From Chloroflexota bacterium (GTDB lineage Bacteria; Chloroflexota; UBA6077; SHYK01): DNA of 64,000 bases. Where the stretch lies: positions 1 through 64,000 of the forward strand of contig DASRDP010000036.1 of NCBI GenBank assembly GCA_035652535.1. Reading direction: 5' to 3'. The notes beneath the pieces were generated by a model. That model worked only from the letters and a program-made list of their open reading frames with translations, was not told where the DNA came from and ran no database searches. A program made the translations under genes and the position numbers. The number at the start of each line of letters is the position of its first letter. Positions within the stretch are counted from its first letter, which is position 1. This document shows positions 33,457 through 43,868 of the stretch, in pieces.

Positions 33457-34479
33457 ATGACGCGCGTGCTGGCAATCGAAAGCTCCTGCGACGAGACTGC
33501 CGCCGCCGTCGTGCGCGACGGCCGGTGGATCGAGGGGGACGCGGTCGCGAGCCAAATCGCGTTGCACCGTCCGTACGGCGGCGTCGTCCCGGAAGTAGCA
33601 TCGCGCGCCCACGTGCAGGCATTGCTCCCGGTCATCCACGATGCGATGGAGCAGGCGGAGGTCGGCTGGAGCGACATCGACGTCATCGCCGCCACCCGCG
33701 GGCCTGGGCTCGCCGGGTCCCTGCTCATTGGGTTCAACTGTGCCAAGGCCCTCGCCTTCGGCAGAGAGCTGCCCTTCGTCGCCGTCAACCACCTCGAGGG
33801 GCACATCTACGCGAACTGGCTGGCGCCGTCCACGGCCGAAGCTACACCGCCGCCCGCGCCGGAGTTTCCCCTGCTCTGCCTCGTCGTCTCCGGCGGCCAC
33901 AGCGATATGGTTCTGATGCGGAGTCACGGCGACCTCACGCGACTCGGCCACACGCGGGACGACGCCGCGGGTGAGGCGTTCGATAAAGTCGCGCGGATCC
34001 TCGGCCTCGGGTTTCCCGGCGGACCTGCCATCCAGGCGGCTGCCGAGCTTGGAGACCCGTCTCGATATCCCCTTGCCCGGGCCTGGCTGAAGGGGAGCCA
34101 CGACTTTAGCTTCAGCGGTGTCAAGACCGCGGTGCTGCGCCTGACGCAGTCCTTCGGGGACGGGCCCATTCCCGTTGCGGACATCGCGGCGGCGTTCCAG
34201 GAGTCGGTCGCCGATGTCCTCTCCGCGAAGACGGCCCAGGCGGCGGAGGAGTTCGGCGCGCGGCAGGTCGCGGTCGCGGGCGGTGTCGCGGCCAACTCGC
34301 GCCTGCGGGCGATGGTGGCCGAGCGCTCAGCAGTTCCGGTATTGCTGCCGTCGCTGCGCTATTGCACCGACAACGCCGCCATGATCGCGAGCGCGGGCTA
34401 TTTTCGATACCGCGACGGCGCCCGCGCCGATCTCGACACGGACGTGTCGGCGAACTTGCCCATCGCCACCTCTGGTTAG
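33457..34479 (+). CDS. tsaD: tRNA N6-threonylcarbamoyladenosine synthase TsaD
   Basis: A 340-residue ASKHA-fold enzyme that transfers threonylcarbamoyl to A37 of ANN-reading tRNAs, with TsaB and TsaE (not in this window). It has AIESSCDETAAAVV (residues 5-18), VPEVASRAHVQ, the metal-binding VNHLEGH, LLCLVVSGGHSD and DDAAGEAFDKVAR. The ATG at 33457 starts at the family N-terminus; the long in-frame extension upstream overlaps the previous gene and is rejected. Shine-Dalgarno weak. Confidence 0.96.
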   Translation: MTRVLAIESSCDETAAAVVRDGRWIEGDAVASQIALHRPYGGVVPEVASRAHVQALLPVIHDAMEQAEVGWSDIDVIAATRGPGLAGSLLIGFNCAKALAFGRELPFVAVNHLEGHIYANWLAPSTAEATPPPAPEFPLLCLVVSGGHSDMVLMRSHGDLTRLGHTRDDAAGEAFDKVARILGLGFPGGPAIQAAAELGDPSRYPLARAWLKGSHDFSFSGVKTAVLRLTQSFGDGPIPVADIAAAFQESVADVLSAKTAQAAEEFGARQVAVAGGVAANSRLRAMVAERSAVPVLLPSLRYCTDNAAMIASAGYFRYRDGARADLDTDVSANLPIATSG

Positions 34480-34529
34480 CGCCGTCACCACGGCGCAGGG
34501 CGCCACGCATGCGTTCCGACCAGCGGTTC

Positions 34530-34555
34530 CTTCCGACCTGCGCACGCGTCGGAAG
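34530..34555 (+). terminator. Hairpin after tsaD
   Basis: CTTCCGAC (34530-34537), 10-base loop, GTCGGAAG (34548-34555), about 50 bases after the tsaD stop and 30 before the groES promoter. No U-tract. Confidence 0.4.
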
Positions 34556-34584
34556 CCCGTGTCCGTGGAAGTCGCCTCGGCTCC

Positions 34585-34613
34585 TTGCGCGCATCCGGGC
34601 CTTTCGCTAACAT
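34585..34613 (+). promoter_or_regulatory. groESL promoter
   Basis: TTGCGC (34585-34590), a 17-base spacer and TAACAT (34608-34613). The start would fall near 34620, immediately before the CIRCE operator, which is the arrangement expected for HrcA control. Confidence 0.55.
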
Positions 34614-34624
34614 ATCGGTTGGCG

Positions 34625-34651
34625 TTAGCACTCTGTGCAGTGGAGTGCTAA
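34625..34651 (+). promoter_or_regulatory. CIRCE operator (HrcA binding site)
   Basis: A perfect match to the CIRCE element: TTAGCACTC (34625-34633), nine-base spacer, GAGTGCTAA (34643-34651). HrcA binds it and represses groESL in the absence of heat or misfolded protein. No hrcA gene lies in the window. Confidence 0.97.
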
Positions 34652-34717
34652 ACCCGTGGCCGGCCCGGTGCCGGACCGTGGCTCCCCAGATTATGTCGCG
34701 TAGGAGGATGACGCGTT

Positions 34718-35008
34718 ATGGCCAAATTGCAGCCGCTCGGCGACCGGGTTGTCATCAAGCCGATGTCCCGCGAGGAAGTGACCAAGAGCGGCATTGTGCT
34801 GCCTGACACAGCCCAGGAAAAGCCGCAGGAGGGCGAAGTCATCGCCGTTGGCCCGGGACGAACCCTCGAAAACGGTCAGCGCCAACCGATCGAGATGAAG
34901 GAGGGCGATCGCGTCCTGTTCTCCAAGTATGCCGGCACGGAGTTCAAGCTCGACGAGGACGAGCTCCTCGTGCTCTCCGAGCGGGACGTGCTGGCCCTCG
35001 TTCAATAA
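34718..35008 (+). CDS. groES: Co-chaperonin GroES
   Basis: A 96-residue 10-kDa chaperonin that caps Gro[40 protein letters not shown] contains the mobile loop that binds Gro[27 protein letters not shown] is the family C-terminus. AGGAGG at 34702-34707 precedes the ATG. It forms an operon with groEL, 57 bases downstream, under the CIRCE element. Confidence 0.98.
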   Translation: MAKLQPLGDRVVIKPMSREEVTKSGIVLPDTAQEKPQEGEVIAVGPGRTLENGQRQPIEMKEGDRVLFSKYAGTEFKLDEDELLVLSERDVLALVQ

Positions 35009-35056
35009 CGCGTGTGGGAATCGAAGTTTCGGGCGCCCGAGCCCGAGAAGCAGTGA

Positions 35057-36691
<1,635 letters not shown>

Positions 36692-36701
36692 CGTGATCGG
36701 T

Positions 36702-36731
36702 GGGCGCTCCCGCCCGTTGGCGGGAGCGCCC
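36702..36731 (+). terminator. groESL terminator hairpin
   Basis: A perfect 13-base stem: GGGCGCTCCCGCC (36702-36714), loop CGTT, GGCGGGAGCGCCC (36719-36731), 10 bases after the groEL stop. No T-run follows, so termination may be partial and permit reading into the Rieske gene at 36749. Confidence 0.7.
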
Positions 36732-36748
36732 AAGATTGGGGTGAACGA

Positions 36749-38014
36749 ATGCTCTCCACGGAAGAGAACGCGCTGCTGACCCGCACCGGCCCGGGCACGC
36801 CGATGGGAGAGCTGTTTCGGCGGTTTTGGCTCCCCGCCCTCCTCTCCGAGGAGCTACCCAATTCGGACTGTCCTCCGATCCGGCTGCGCCTGCTCTGCGA
36901 GGACCTCGTTGCCTTTCGCGACTCAACAGGGCGCGTGGGAATCCTCGGGGCCCACTGCCCGCACCGAGGCGCGTCGCTCTTCTTCGGCCGCAACGAAGAG
37001 CGCGGGCTGCGTTGCGTCTACCATGGCTGGAAGTTCGACGCGGACGGCCATTGCGTCGACATGCCCAACGAGCCACCGGAGAGCAATTTCAAGGACAAAG
37101 TTCACGCTCCCTCCTACCCCACCCGCGAGCGTGCCGGCCTCATCTGGATCTACATGGGCCCCGCCGACCGGCGTCCATCGCTACCGGAGCTGGAGTGGGC
37201 GCGCGTGCCCGACGACCATCGGCTCGTCGCCAAGTGGCTCCAGGAAACCAATTACCTCCAGGGCTTCGAGGGCGACATTGACACGTCTCACGCATCGTTC
37301 CTGCACACCTATCTCGACCCCAGCCAATCGCCGGGCGACCGGACCATTCGCCCCGACCTCAAGGCCGCCGACCGAGCGCCCAAAATCATCGTGGATCAGA
37401 CGGACTACGGCTTTCGCTATGGGGCAAAGCGGCGCGTGGGCGACGGGACCTTCAACTGGCGGATCACCCAGTGGCTCATGCCAACGTACAGTCTGATCGG
37501 CTTTATCGACTTCCCCGCCAACGGTCGCTGCTGGATCCCCATCGACGACGAACACACCTGGACATTCTTTTTCCACTTCCACCCCGAGCGGCCACTCACT
37601 GAGAAGGAGCGGGCAAGCTTCGCCTCGGGGCGCGCCTTCCCACCGCACCTCATCCCGGGCACCTATCGTCCGCTGCGCAACCGGGAGAACGAGTACATGC
37701 TGGACCGCGAGCTGCAGCGCACCTCGACGTACACGGGCATCTACGGGGTCAACGATCAGGACCGGGCCATCCAGGAGAGCATGGGCGCCATCTACGACCG
37801 AACACAGGAGCACCTGGCGACCGCCGACACCGCCGTGATTGCCGCACGCCGGCGGCTCATCCAGGCGGTGCGCGACCTTCAGCGCGGCATCGAGCCGTAT
37901 CCCGCATCCCACGGCGACCTGTACCACGTGCGGGCGCTGGACGCGGTCACCAACCACGATGACATGCGCGCGCTGCTCGCCGACTTCGGGGACCGCGTCG
38001 TCGCGAGCGTTTGA
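36749..38014 (+). CDS. Rieske non-heme iron oxygenase, alpha subunit
   Basis: A 421-residue oxygenase, the most divergent of the three in the window. The Rieske motif is CPHRGAS plus CVYHGW (about residues 70-92). The catalytic iron site is EGDIDTSHASFLHTYL (Asp, His, His at about 180-195). It has the phthalate-dioxygenase-type N-terminus TRTGPGTPMGELFRRFWLPA, also seen in the other two. It lies directly behind the groESL terminator, and its promoter is not obvious. Electron-transfer partners are absent nearby. Confidence 0.9.
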   Translation: MLSTEENALLTRTGPGTPMGELFRRFWLPALLSEELPNSDCPPIRLRLLCEDLVAFRDSTGRVGILGAHCPHRGASLFFGRNEERGLRCVYHGWKFDADGHCVDMPNEPPESNFKDKVHAPSYPTRERAGLIWIYMGPADRRPSLPELEWARVPDDHRLVAKWLQETNYLQGFEGDIDTSHASFLHTYLDPSQSPGDRTIRPDLKAADRAPKIIVDQTDYGFRYGAKRRVGDGTFNWRITQWLMPTYSLIGFIDFPANGRCWIPIDDEHTWTFFFHFHPERPLTEKERASFASGRAFPPHLIPGTYRPLRNRENEYMLDRELQRTSTYTGIYGVNDQDRAIQESMGAIYDRTQEHLATADTAVIAARRRLIQAVRDLQRGIEPYPASHGDLYHVRALDAVTNHDDMRALLADFGDRVVASV

Positions 38015-38031
38015 CGATGTGTGGAGCGGTG

Positions 38032-38079
38032 CTCTCTGGCGCCACGTCTCTCTGGCGCCACGTCTCTCTGGCGCCGCGT
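38032..38079. repeat. 16-bp tandem repeat, 3 copies
   Basis: CTCTCTGGCGCCACGT at 38032-38047 and 38048-38063, with a third copy (one change) at 38064-38079. It starts 17 bases after the Rieske stop and precedes the histidine-kinase promoter region. Confidence 0.8.
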
Positions 38080-38122
38080 GACGTCGCGGGTCCGTGCGTG
38101 CGGGGATTCACAGAGCCTTATG

Positions 38123-38128
38123 TATACT
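38123..38128 (+). promoter_or_regulatory. TATACT -10 element for the two-component genes
   Basis: TATACT lies 51 bases before the kinase ATG at 38179. No recognisable -35 at the right distance. Confidence 0.35.
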
Positions 38129-38178
38129 GACTAAAGAGCCGTTCGCATAGCCTCATCCGTACCCCTTTTGGCGGATGC

Positions 38179-38970
38179 ATGAGCGCGCAAAGCTTGAGCT
38201 CCCACTCCATCGACTCCCCCGATCGAAGCGATGGGCTCACATCGCTCGTTTCCGGTGGGGAGGAGTTTATCTCGCGCATCGCCCATGACTTGCGCACGCC
38301 CTTGGCGGCTATCAAGGCGGCGATCGGCGTCGTGATTGCCAACGAGCCGCCGGGCACGACGGACCCCATTCGACGCATGCTCCACAACATCGACCACGCC
38401 GCGGACCAGATGAACAGCCTTATCGCAAATGCGTCCGAGCTGTCGCGCCTCACCACGGGACGCGACGAAATCCATCTCGGGCCCACCAACCTCGGGGACG
38501 TGGCGATTCGGGCGGCGAAGGCGGCGGAGGCGAGCGCCCGACGGCTGGACCAGCACGTCGACGTGCACGTGCCGTCCGCGCCAAGACCGATCATGGCGGA
38601 CGCGCGCCGCGTGGAACGCGCGGTGTTGAACATGATCGAGAATGCCCAGCGATTTGGCCCCCGAGGCGGCGCGATCTCCGTGTCGGTCGATCAACGCCAC
38701 GACGAGACGGTGATTTCGATCGAGGACCAGGGGCCAGGAGTAGCGGCCGCGGACCGCGACCGCGTCTTCTCCGGCCAGGCCGACGGTTCGAGTCGTGTCG
38801 GACTCGGCCTGCCCGTCGCGCGCGTAATCGCCGAGCTTCACGGCGGCCGAGTCTGGGTGGACGACGCGCCCGGGGCGGGCGCAGCCTTCCACTTCGCGGT
38901 CCCAAACCGCGTGGCCGCACAATCCGATCTCTCTGGACCAGCGCGCGGCTTCAAGGATGGTGACTCATGA
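38179..38970 (+). CDS. Soluble sensor histidine kinase
   Basis: A 263-residue kinase with only the transmitter part. The H-box FISRIAHDLRTPL (His36) is in a HisKA dimerisation domain. The HATPase has N-box NMIENAQRFGP (about residue 155), G1 EDQGPGV and G2 VGLGLPVARVIAELHGG. There is no membrane segment and no PAS, GAF or other sensor domain, so the signal must come through a partner or the cytosol. Its stop overlaps the next gene (ATGA), giving a coupled kinase-regulator pair. Confidence 0.92.
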   Translation: MSAQSLSSHSIDSPDRSDGLTSLVSGGEEFISRIAHDLRTPLAAIKAAIGVVIANEPPGTTDPIRRMLHNIDHAADQMNSLIANASELSRLTTGRDEIHLGPTNLGDVAIRAAKAAEASARRLDQHVDVHVPSAPRPIMADARRVERAVLNMIENAQRFGPRGGAISVSVDQRHDETVISIEDQGPGVAAADRDRVFSGQADGSSRVGLGLPVARVIAELHGGRVWVDDAPGAGAAFHFAVPNRVAAQSDLSGPARGFKDGDS

Positions 38971-39707
38971 AAATTCTCATCGTGGATGACGACGAGCAGA
39001 TCCTCGACGCCGTATCGGTCGGATTCCAAATGCAATGGCAGGATTGCTCCGTGTCCTCGGCCACGGACGGCGAGGCCGGCCTGCAGCGCTTCTACGAAGA
39101 GGACCCGGACGTGGTGGTCCTCGACGTCGCCATGCCCGGCAAGAACGGCTTCGAGGTTCTCCAGGAGATCCGGCGAATCTCCGACGTGCCGGTGATCATG
39201 CTGACCGCTCACGGCGAAGAGATGCAGCAGGTGCGCGGCCTGGAGCTGGGGGCGGACGACTACGTGGTCAAGCCCTTTAGCCATCTGGCGCTCCTGGCGC
39301 GCGTCAAGGCCGTGCTTCGCCGCGCGGAGCTGCCTCCGCCTGCCCGCGCTCTCCCGGACTTCGTGGCCGGGCCGCTGGCCATTAACTTCCAGAACCATCA
39401 GGTGGCGATCAAGGGCGAGCAGGTGAAGCTGACACCCGTCGAGTACAAGCTCCTGTATCACCTCGTGCGCAACGCCGGGCGCCTGATGCCCCACCAGGCC
39501 CTGCTCGACCGCGTCTGGGGTCCCGACTATGGCGCCACGCCAGACTACCTGAAGGTGTTCATCAGTCGGCTGCGCGCCAAGATCGAGCCCGACGCCGACG
39601 GGCCGAAGTACATCGAGAACGAGCGCGGGCTGGGTTACCGATTCGTTCGGCCGAAGGACGCCGCGCCAGCCCCCGCCTCAACGGCAGCGAACGGCGAGCA
39701 GCACTGA
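38967..39707 (+). CDS. OmpR/PhoB-family response regulator
   Basis: A 246-residue regulator. The receiver domain has acidic pocket DDD (residues 7-9), phospho-acceptor Asp53 (VVVLDVAMPGKNG) and Lys in VKPFSH. The C-terminal winged helix is TPVEYKLLYHLVRNAGRLMPHQALLDRVWG then VFISRLRAKIEP and GLGYRF. It is translationally coupled to the histidine kinase. It is clearly paralogous to the 40061 product, with the same spacing of Asp53 and the same wHTH. Confidence 0.95.
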   Translation: MKILIVDDDEQILDAVSVGFQMQWQDCSVSSATDGEAGLQRFYEEDPDVVVLDVAMPGKNGFEVLQEIRRISDVPVIMLTAHGEEMQQVRGLELGADDYVVKPFSHLALLARVKAVLRRAELPPPARALPDFVAGPLAINFQNHQVAIKGEQVKLTPVEYKLLYHLVRNAGRLMPHQALLDRVWGPDYGATPDYLKVFISRLRAKIEPDADGPKYIENERGLGYRFVRPKDAAPAPASTAANGEQH

Positions 39708-39828
39708 GCCTCCGGCCATTGGCCCTGAGACCTTCGGCTTCGCTCAGGACGGGCCTGTCGAAGGCGCACGGGATGGAATGGTCGAAGGAAGCGCGTCGGC
39801 CGCTCACCGCGCGCGGCTTGGCGCTCCG

Positions 39829-39893
39829 GTCATGCCGAGCGCAGCGAAGCATCTCTGGACATCCAGATCCTTCGGGCCCGCCCTCAGGATGAC
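39829..39893. repeat. Miniature inverted-repeat-like intergenic element, 65 bp
   Basis: GTCATGCCGAG (39829-39839) and CTCAGGATGAC (39883-39893) are imperfect terminal inverted repeats (9 of 11). The right end is duplicated just downstream (CCTCAGGATGACAGCGGGG again at about 39908). The rest of the 353-base gap 39708-40060 holds low-complexity repeat (CTTCGGCTTCGCTCAGGAC) and a weak promoter. No gene is seen there. Confidence 0.5.
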
Positions 39894-39951
39894 AGCGGGG
39901 CGCGGCCCTCAGGATGACAGCGGGGCGCCGCCCGGACAGCTCAGGAAAATG

Positions 39952-39980
39952 TTTACGCTGCTGTAACTGGCTGCTACGGT
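39952..39980 (+). promoter_or_regulatory. Weak promoter for the second response regulator
   Basis: TTTACG (39952-39957), a 17-base spacer and TACGGT (39975-39980), about 80 bases before the ATG at 40061. Confidence 0.3.
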
Positions 39981-40060
39981 CGCGTTTCCTCTGTATCACC
40001 ATACTGAGGCCAATTTGAGCGTCACGATTCGGCATCTCTATTACCTGGGTGGTGGCACAT

Positions 40061-40888
40061 ATGAAACTTCTCGTCATCGACGACGACCCCGCCGTGTGCG
40101 ACGCGCTTCGCGTCTCGTTCACCTTCCAACGGCACGACTGTCGGGTCGGCGCCGCTGAGGATGGGCGCGCCGGGCTCCAGGCGTTCTTCGAGCAGCAGCC
40201 AGACGTTGTCGTGCTGGACATCGGCCTGCCCAAGATGAACGGGCTCGAGGTACTCGCGCGAATTCGAGAAGCGGCGCATACCCCTGTCATCATCCTGTCG
40301 GCTCGCGATGGCGAGCTGGACATCGTACGCGCGCTCGAGATGGGAGCGGACGACTACGTGACCAAGCCCTTCAGCTGCCTCGAGCTCATGGCTCGGATCC
40401 GCGCTCAGGCGCGGCGGGTGGACGCGGGCGCGCGCATCAGCACCGATCCGGAGACGTTCAGCGCCGACGGGCTCACCATCCACTTCCCGAGCCAGGAGGT
40501 GCGGGTCAACGGCGTTCGCGTTCCCCTGACGAACACCGAGTATCGGCTCCTCTATCACTTGGTTCGCAATGCTGGCCGCGTCATGCCGCACCGAACCCTG
40601 CTCCAGCTCGCCTGGGGTTCGGAAAGCTACGGCACAGATGTGGTTCGCGTGTACGTCAGCCGGCTTCGATCCAAGCTAGAGCCCAACTGCGAAAATCCGC
40701 GGTACATCTTCACCAAGGCAGGGCTCGGATACCTGTTCATGGGGCCCCAGAGCGACGGCGACGACAGCGACGTGACCGACGAGCTGGACGAGGTACCCGA
40801 CATCCGGCGTGCGATTACCCTCGCTCGCCCAGCGCGAGATACGGACGAGCGCGAGGCGGTCGCGAGAACGTCACTGGCCGCCAGCTAA
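40061..40888 (+). CDS. OmpR/PhoB-family response regulator (orphan paralogue)
   Basis: A 275-residue regulator. The receiver has DDD at residues 7-9, Asp53 in VVVLDIGLPKMNG and the Lys of VTKPFSC. The winged helix has TNTEYRLLYHLVRNAGRVMPHRTLLQLAWG, VYVSRLRSKLEP and GLGYLF. About 45 extra C-terminal residues, acidic then basic, extend beyond the DNA-binding domain. The ATG at 40061 was preferred to the GTG at 40049, because it matches the paralogue's MKILIVDDD start. It has no kinase of its own, so it may be served by the 38179 kinase. Confidence 0.93.
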   Translation: MKLLVIDDDPAVCDALRVSFTFQRHDCRVGAAEDGRAGLQAFFEQQPDVVVLDIGLPKMNGLEVLARIREAAHTPVIILSARDGELDIVRALEMGADDYVTKPFSCLELMARIRAQARRVDAGARISTDPETFSADGLTIHFPSQEVRVNGVRVPLTNTEYRLLYHLVRNAGRVMPHRTLLQLAWGSESYGTDVVRVYVSRLRSKLEPNCENPRYIFTKAGLGYLFMGPQSDGDDSDVTDELDEVPDIRRAITLARPARDTDEREAVARTSLAAS

Positions 40889-41034
40889 CCCGGCGACGGC
40901 CGCCTCCGCGATGGCCCAACGGGTCGATGAAAAGCTCGTCTTGACCCTTTCGCCGGGCGGAGCGTGCTCGGCCTGGCTCAGCACGAACCATTCCGCCAGC
41001 TAGGTCCGTATCCTGCCGAGCGCGTCCCTCCCCG

Positions 41035-41040
41035 TATACT
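41035..41040 (+). promoter_or_regulatory. TATACT -10 element before the MFS gene
   Basis: TATACT ends 12 bases before the GTG at 41052, so the transcript would be almost leaderless if both calls are right. Confidence 0.25.
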
Positions 41041-41051
41041 GGTGACAAGAG

Positions 41052-42440
41052 GTGTCGCCCACGAGCTGCTCGCGCCGTGCGCGGACTGGCGGGGGCGGCG
41101 CCATCCTTCCGCCAGGCATCTCCTTGGATTCAACGCTCACCTCAGAATCCGGGCCTGCGCCATCCGCCGGCCCTCAGGATTCGCGCTTATTGCCCTCCCC
41201 AGCCACGGGCCTGCTCGGGCTGCTGCTGCGCGTGCCCGCGTTTGGAGGGCTTCAATATCGGGAGTTTCGGCTCTTGCTCGCCGCGCAGTTCGGCAACAGC
41301 ATGGGCATCTGGATGGACCAGGTGGCCCGAGGCTGGCTCTTGTACGACCTGACGGGTTCGACGGTGGACCTCGGGCTTGTGAGCGCGGTCAAGGTCCTCC
41401 CCCTCCTCCTGCTCTCGCCCGTGGCGGGAACGATGGCCGACCGCTACGGGCGGAAGACGCAGCTCATCGTAGCGCAGACTCTGAACGCCCTGGCCAATCT
41501 CATCCTGGGCACCCTCGTGATCAGCCGTCGGATCGAGCCGTGGCACGTGTTCGCCACGGGGTTCGTGGTCGCCGTTGTGCAGGTGTTCGAAGTGCCCGCC
41601 CGGCAGGCGATGATCTCGGAGACCGTCGATCGCGCCCATCTCACCAACGCCATCGGCCTCATGTCGATGGTCTTCAACGTCAGTCGCAGCCTGGGCCCAG
41701 CCGTCGCGGGCGGCCTCATCGCCGTCATGGGACCGGGCGGCTCCTACCTCGTGCAGGCGCTCATCTACGCCGCCTCAACCCAGTGGACAGTCCAGCTCCG
41801 CGTCCCGGACCGACCGCCCGTCACGTCGGAGGCGGGGCGATCCTTCGCGGCGACCACGTTCGCCGGGTGGAGCTACGTCGTGCACCACGCGTCCATTCGC
41901 AGTGTTCTTCTGGTGCTCGCGCTCGTCGGGACGTTCGGGATGTCGTTCGGGACACTGCTGCCGGTGTTTGCGCGCGACATTCTGCAGGTCGGATCGGCGG
42001 GCCAGGGGTTCATGCTCACGGCGATGGGAATCGGCGCGATCGTTGCGTCTTTCCTCGTCGCCTCCTTCGGCGAAACGCTCCCCAAAGGCGCACTGATCGT
42101 GTCCGCGGCCGCAGTCTATGGGCTCGGCGTTATGCTCTTCGCCCATTCGACGGCATTCCCGCTCTCGATGCTCCTCATGATCGGCATCGGATCCGCCAAC
42201 GTGACCTCCGCGACCCTCACGCAGACCGTCGTCCAGGGCCATTCCAGCAAAGAGATGCGCGGCCGGGTCATGGGCGTCTTCCAACAAAACCAGATCCTCA
42301 TCACCCTGGGGAGCGTCCTAGCAGGCGCGCTGGCCGCCACCTGGACATCGCAAACGGCGCTCACCATCATGGGTGCAATCCTGTCCGCGTCGGCGCTCGG
42401 CATCCTTTTCGCGAACCCCCAGATTCGGCGCATTCGGTAG
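41052..42440 (+). CDS. MFS exporter, EntS/MFS_3-like
   Basis: A membrane transporter of up to 462 residues with about 12 helices. YREFRLLLAAQFGNSMGIWMDQVARGWLLYDLTGS opens the transporter domain. LSPVAGTMADRYGRKTQLI is the MFS motif A between helices 2 and 3. It resembles the siderophore/drug exporter group (MFS_3). The first 60 residues are hydrophilic and Pro/Ser-rich with a GTG start, and a shorter start is possible. It lies 30 bases upstream of the flavin reductase gene on the same strand. The exported substrate is unknown. Confidence 0.85.
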   Translation: MSPTSCSRRARTGGGGAILPPGISLDSTLTSESGPAPSAGPQDSRLLPSPATGLLGLLLRVPAFGGLQYREFRLLLAAQFGNSMGIWMDQVARGWLLYDLTGSTVDLGLVSAVKVLPLLLLSPVAGTMADRYGRKTQLIVAQTLNALANLILGTLVISRRIEPWHVFATGFVVAVVQVFEVPARQAMISETVDRAHLTNAIGLMSMVFNVSRSLGPAVAGGLIAVMGPGGSYLVQALIYAASTQWTVQLRVPDRPPVTSEAGRSFAATTFAGWSYVVHHASIRSVLLVLALVGTFGMSFGTLLPVFARDILQVGSAGQGFMLTAMGIGAIVASFLVASFGETLPKGALIVSAAAVYGLGVMLFAHSTAFPLSMLLMIGIGSANVTSATLTQTVVQGHSSKEMRGRVMGVFQQNQILITLGSVLAGALAATWTSQTALTIMGAILSASALGILFANPQIRRIR

Positions 42441-42470
42441 TCCCGCCGATCTACACGTCGGAGGAAGTGC

Positions 42471-43868
42471 ATGAGCCAGGCAAACGGCGAAGCCTATGAC
42501 GCCATCGTCATCGGATCCGGCCAAGGGGGCGGCCCGCTCGCCACCGCGCTGGCCCGCGGCGGGCGAAAGACGGCGCTCGTCGAACGGAAGTGGGTTGGCG
42601 GAAGCTGTATTAACTACGGATGCACGCCCACGAAGACGATGATCGCCAGCGCGCGCGTCGCCTATCTGGCTCGGCGCGGAGCCGACTTTGGGGTCGCGAC
42701 CGGTCCCGTCCGCGTCGATCTTGCGCGCGTTCGCCAGCGGAAGCGCGACATCGTCGAGAGCTTCCGGACCGGAAGCGAGCGCCGAATCGTGCAGACGCCG
42801 GGCGTCGACCTGATCTTTGGCGAAGCCAGCTTCGCAGGACCCCACACCGTCCAGGTCGCGCCGACCGATGGAGAGCCGCGGCGCCTCGCCGCGCCCATCA
42901 TCTGCATCAACACAGGACTTCGACCGGTCGAGCCGCGAATCGAAGGCATCGATCGCGTGCCAACGCTCGATTCGACGGCCATACAGGAGCTGGACGAGGT
43001 TCCGGAGCATTTGGTCGTCCTGGGCGGCGGATACATCGGTGTGGAGTTCGGCCAGATGTTCCGCCGCTTCGGAGCGCGGGTCACCATTATCCAACACGGG
43101 GCGCATCTGCTCGATCGTGAGGACTCAGACGTCTCAGACGAGGTGGCCAAAATCCTGAGAGAGGACGGCATAGATGTGCTGCTCTCCAGTGAGGCCCAGC
43201 GGGCGGAGGTAGGCGCTGGTGGGCGCGTCCTCCTCTCTGTGCGGACCCCCGATGGAGAGCGCCGCCTCGACGGCTCGCACGTCCTGAAGGCGACGGGCCG
43301 CGCACCGGACGTGGCAGCCCTGAACCTCTCGGCGGCGGGGATTGCGACCACCGATCGGGGCGCCATTCGCGTGAACGATCGCCTCGAGACGAGCGTCCCC
43401 GGCGTGTACGCCATGGGCGACGTGAAAGGCGGGCCGGCATTTACCCACATCTCGTACGACGACTTCCGCGTGCTGCGGACGAACCTGGTCGACGGCGGCA
43501 GCGCGTCGATCGCGGGTCGGATCGTGCCGTATACCGTATTCATGGACCCGCAGCTCGGCCGCGTCGGCGCGACCGAGACCGAGGCCCGGAACGCCGGCCG
43601 CCCGATTCGCGTCGCGAAGATGCCCATGAGCTGGATCGCGCGGGCCCTCGAAGTCGACGAGTCCCGTGGCTTCATCAAAGTCGTCGTGGACGGGGAGAGC
43701 GATCAGATTCTCGGCTGCGCCGCGCTGGGTCTCGAGGGTGGCGAGCTGATGGCGATGATCGAGATCGCCATGATGGGACACCTCCCCTTCACCGCGCTTC
43801 GGGACGGGATCTTCGCCCACCCGACGTTGGCCGAGGCCTGGAACAACGTCTTCTCCGAGTTCCAATGA
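42471..43868 (+). CDS. FAD-dependent pyridine nucleotide-disulfide oxidoreductase
   Basis: A 465-residue class I flavoprotein related to mercuric reductase and dihydrolipoamide dehydrogenase. FAD-binding AIVIGSGQGGGPLA is at the N-terminus. The redox disulfide is GGSCINYGCTPTK (Cys48 and Cys53 approximately). NAD(P)-binding is LVVLGGGYIGVEFGQ (about residue 180). The interface motif HPTLAEAW at the C-terminus gives the catalytic His-Glu pair. The N-terminal metal-binding domain and C-terminal CC pair of MerA are absent, so Hg reduction is unlikely. GGAGGA precedes the ATG, and the next gene overlaps by four bases. Confidence 0.92.
   Translation: MSQANGEAYDAIVIGSGQGGGPLATALARGGRKTALVERKWVGGSCINYGCTPTKTMIASARVAYLARRGADFGVATGPVRVDLARVRQRKRDIVESFRTGSERRIVQTPGVDLIFGEASFAGPHTVQVAPTDGEPRRLAAPIICINTGLRPVEPRIEGIDRVPTLDSTAIQELDEVPEHLVVLGGGYIGVEFGQMFRRFGARVTIIQHGAHLLDREDSDVSDEVAKILREDGIDVLLSSEAQRAEVGAGGRVLLSVRTPDGERRLDGSHVLKATGRAPDVAALNLSAAGIATTDRGAIRVNDRLETSVPGVYAMGDVKGGPAFTHISYDDFRVLRTNLVDGGSASIAGRIVPYTVFMDPQLGRVGATETEARNAGRPIRVAKMPMSWIARALEVDESRGFIKVVVDGESDQILGCAALGLEGGELMAMIEIAMMGHLPFTALRDGIFAHPTLAEAWNNVFSEFQ

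Noticed and set aside
42471-43868. Mercuric reductase merA
   Set aside because: The disulfide motif matches, but the C-terminal vicinal cysteines needed for Hg(II) are absent and no mer genes are adjacent.
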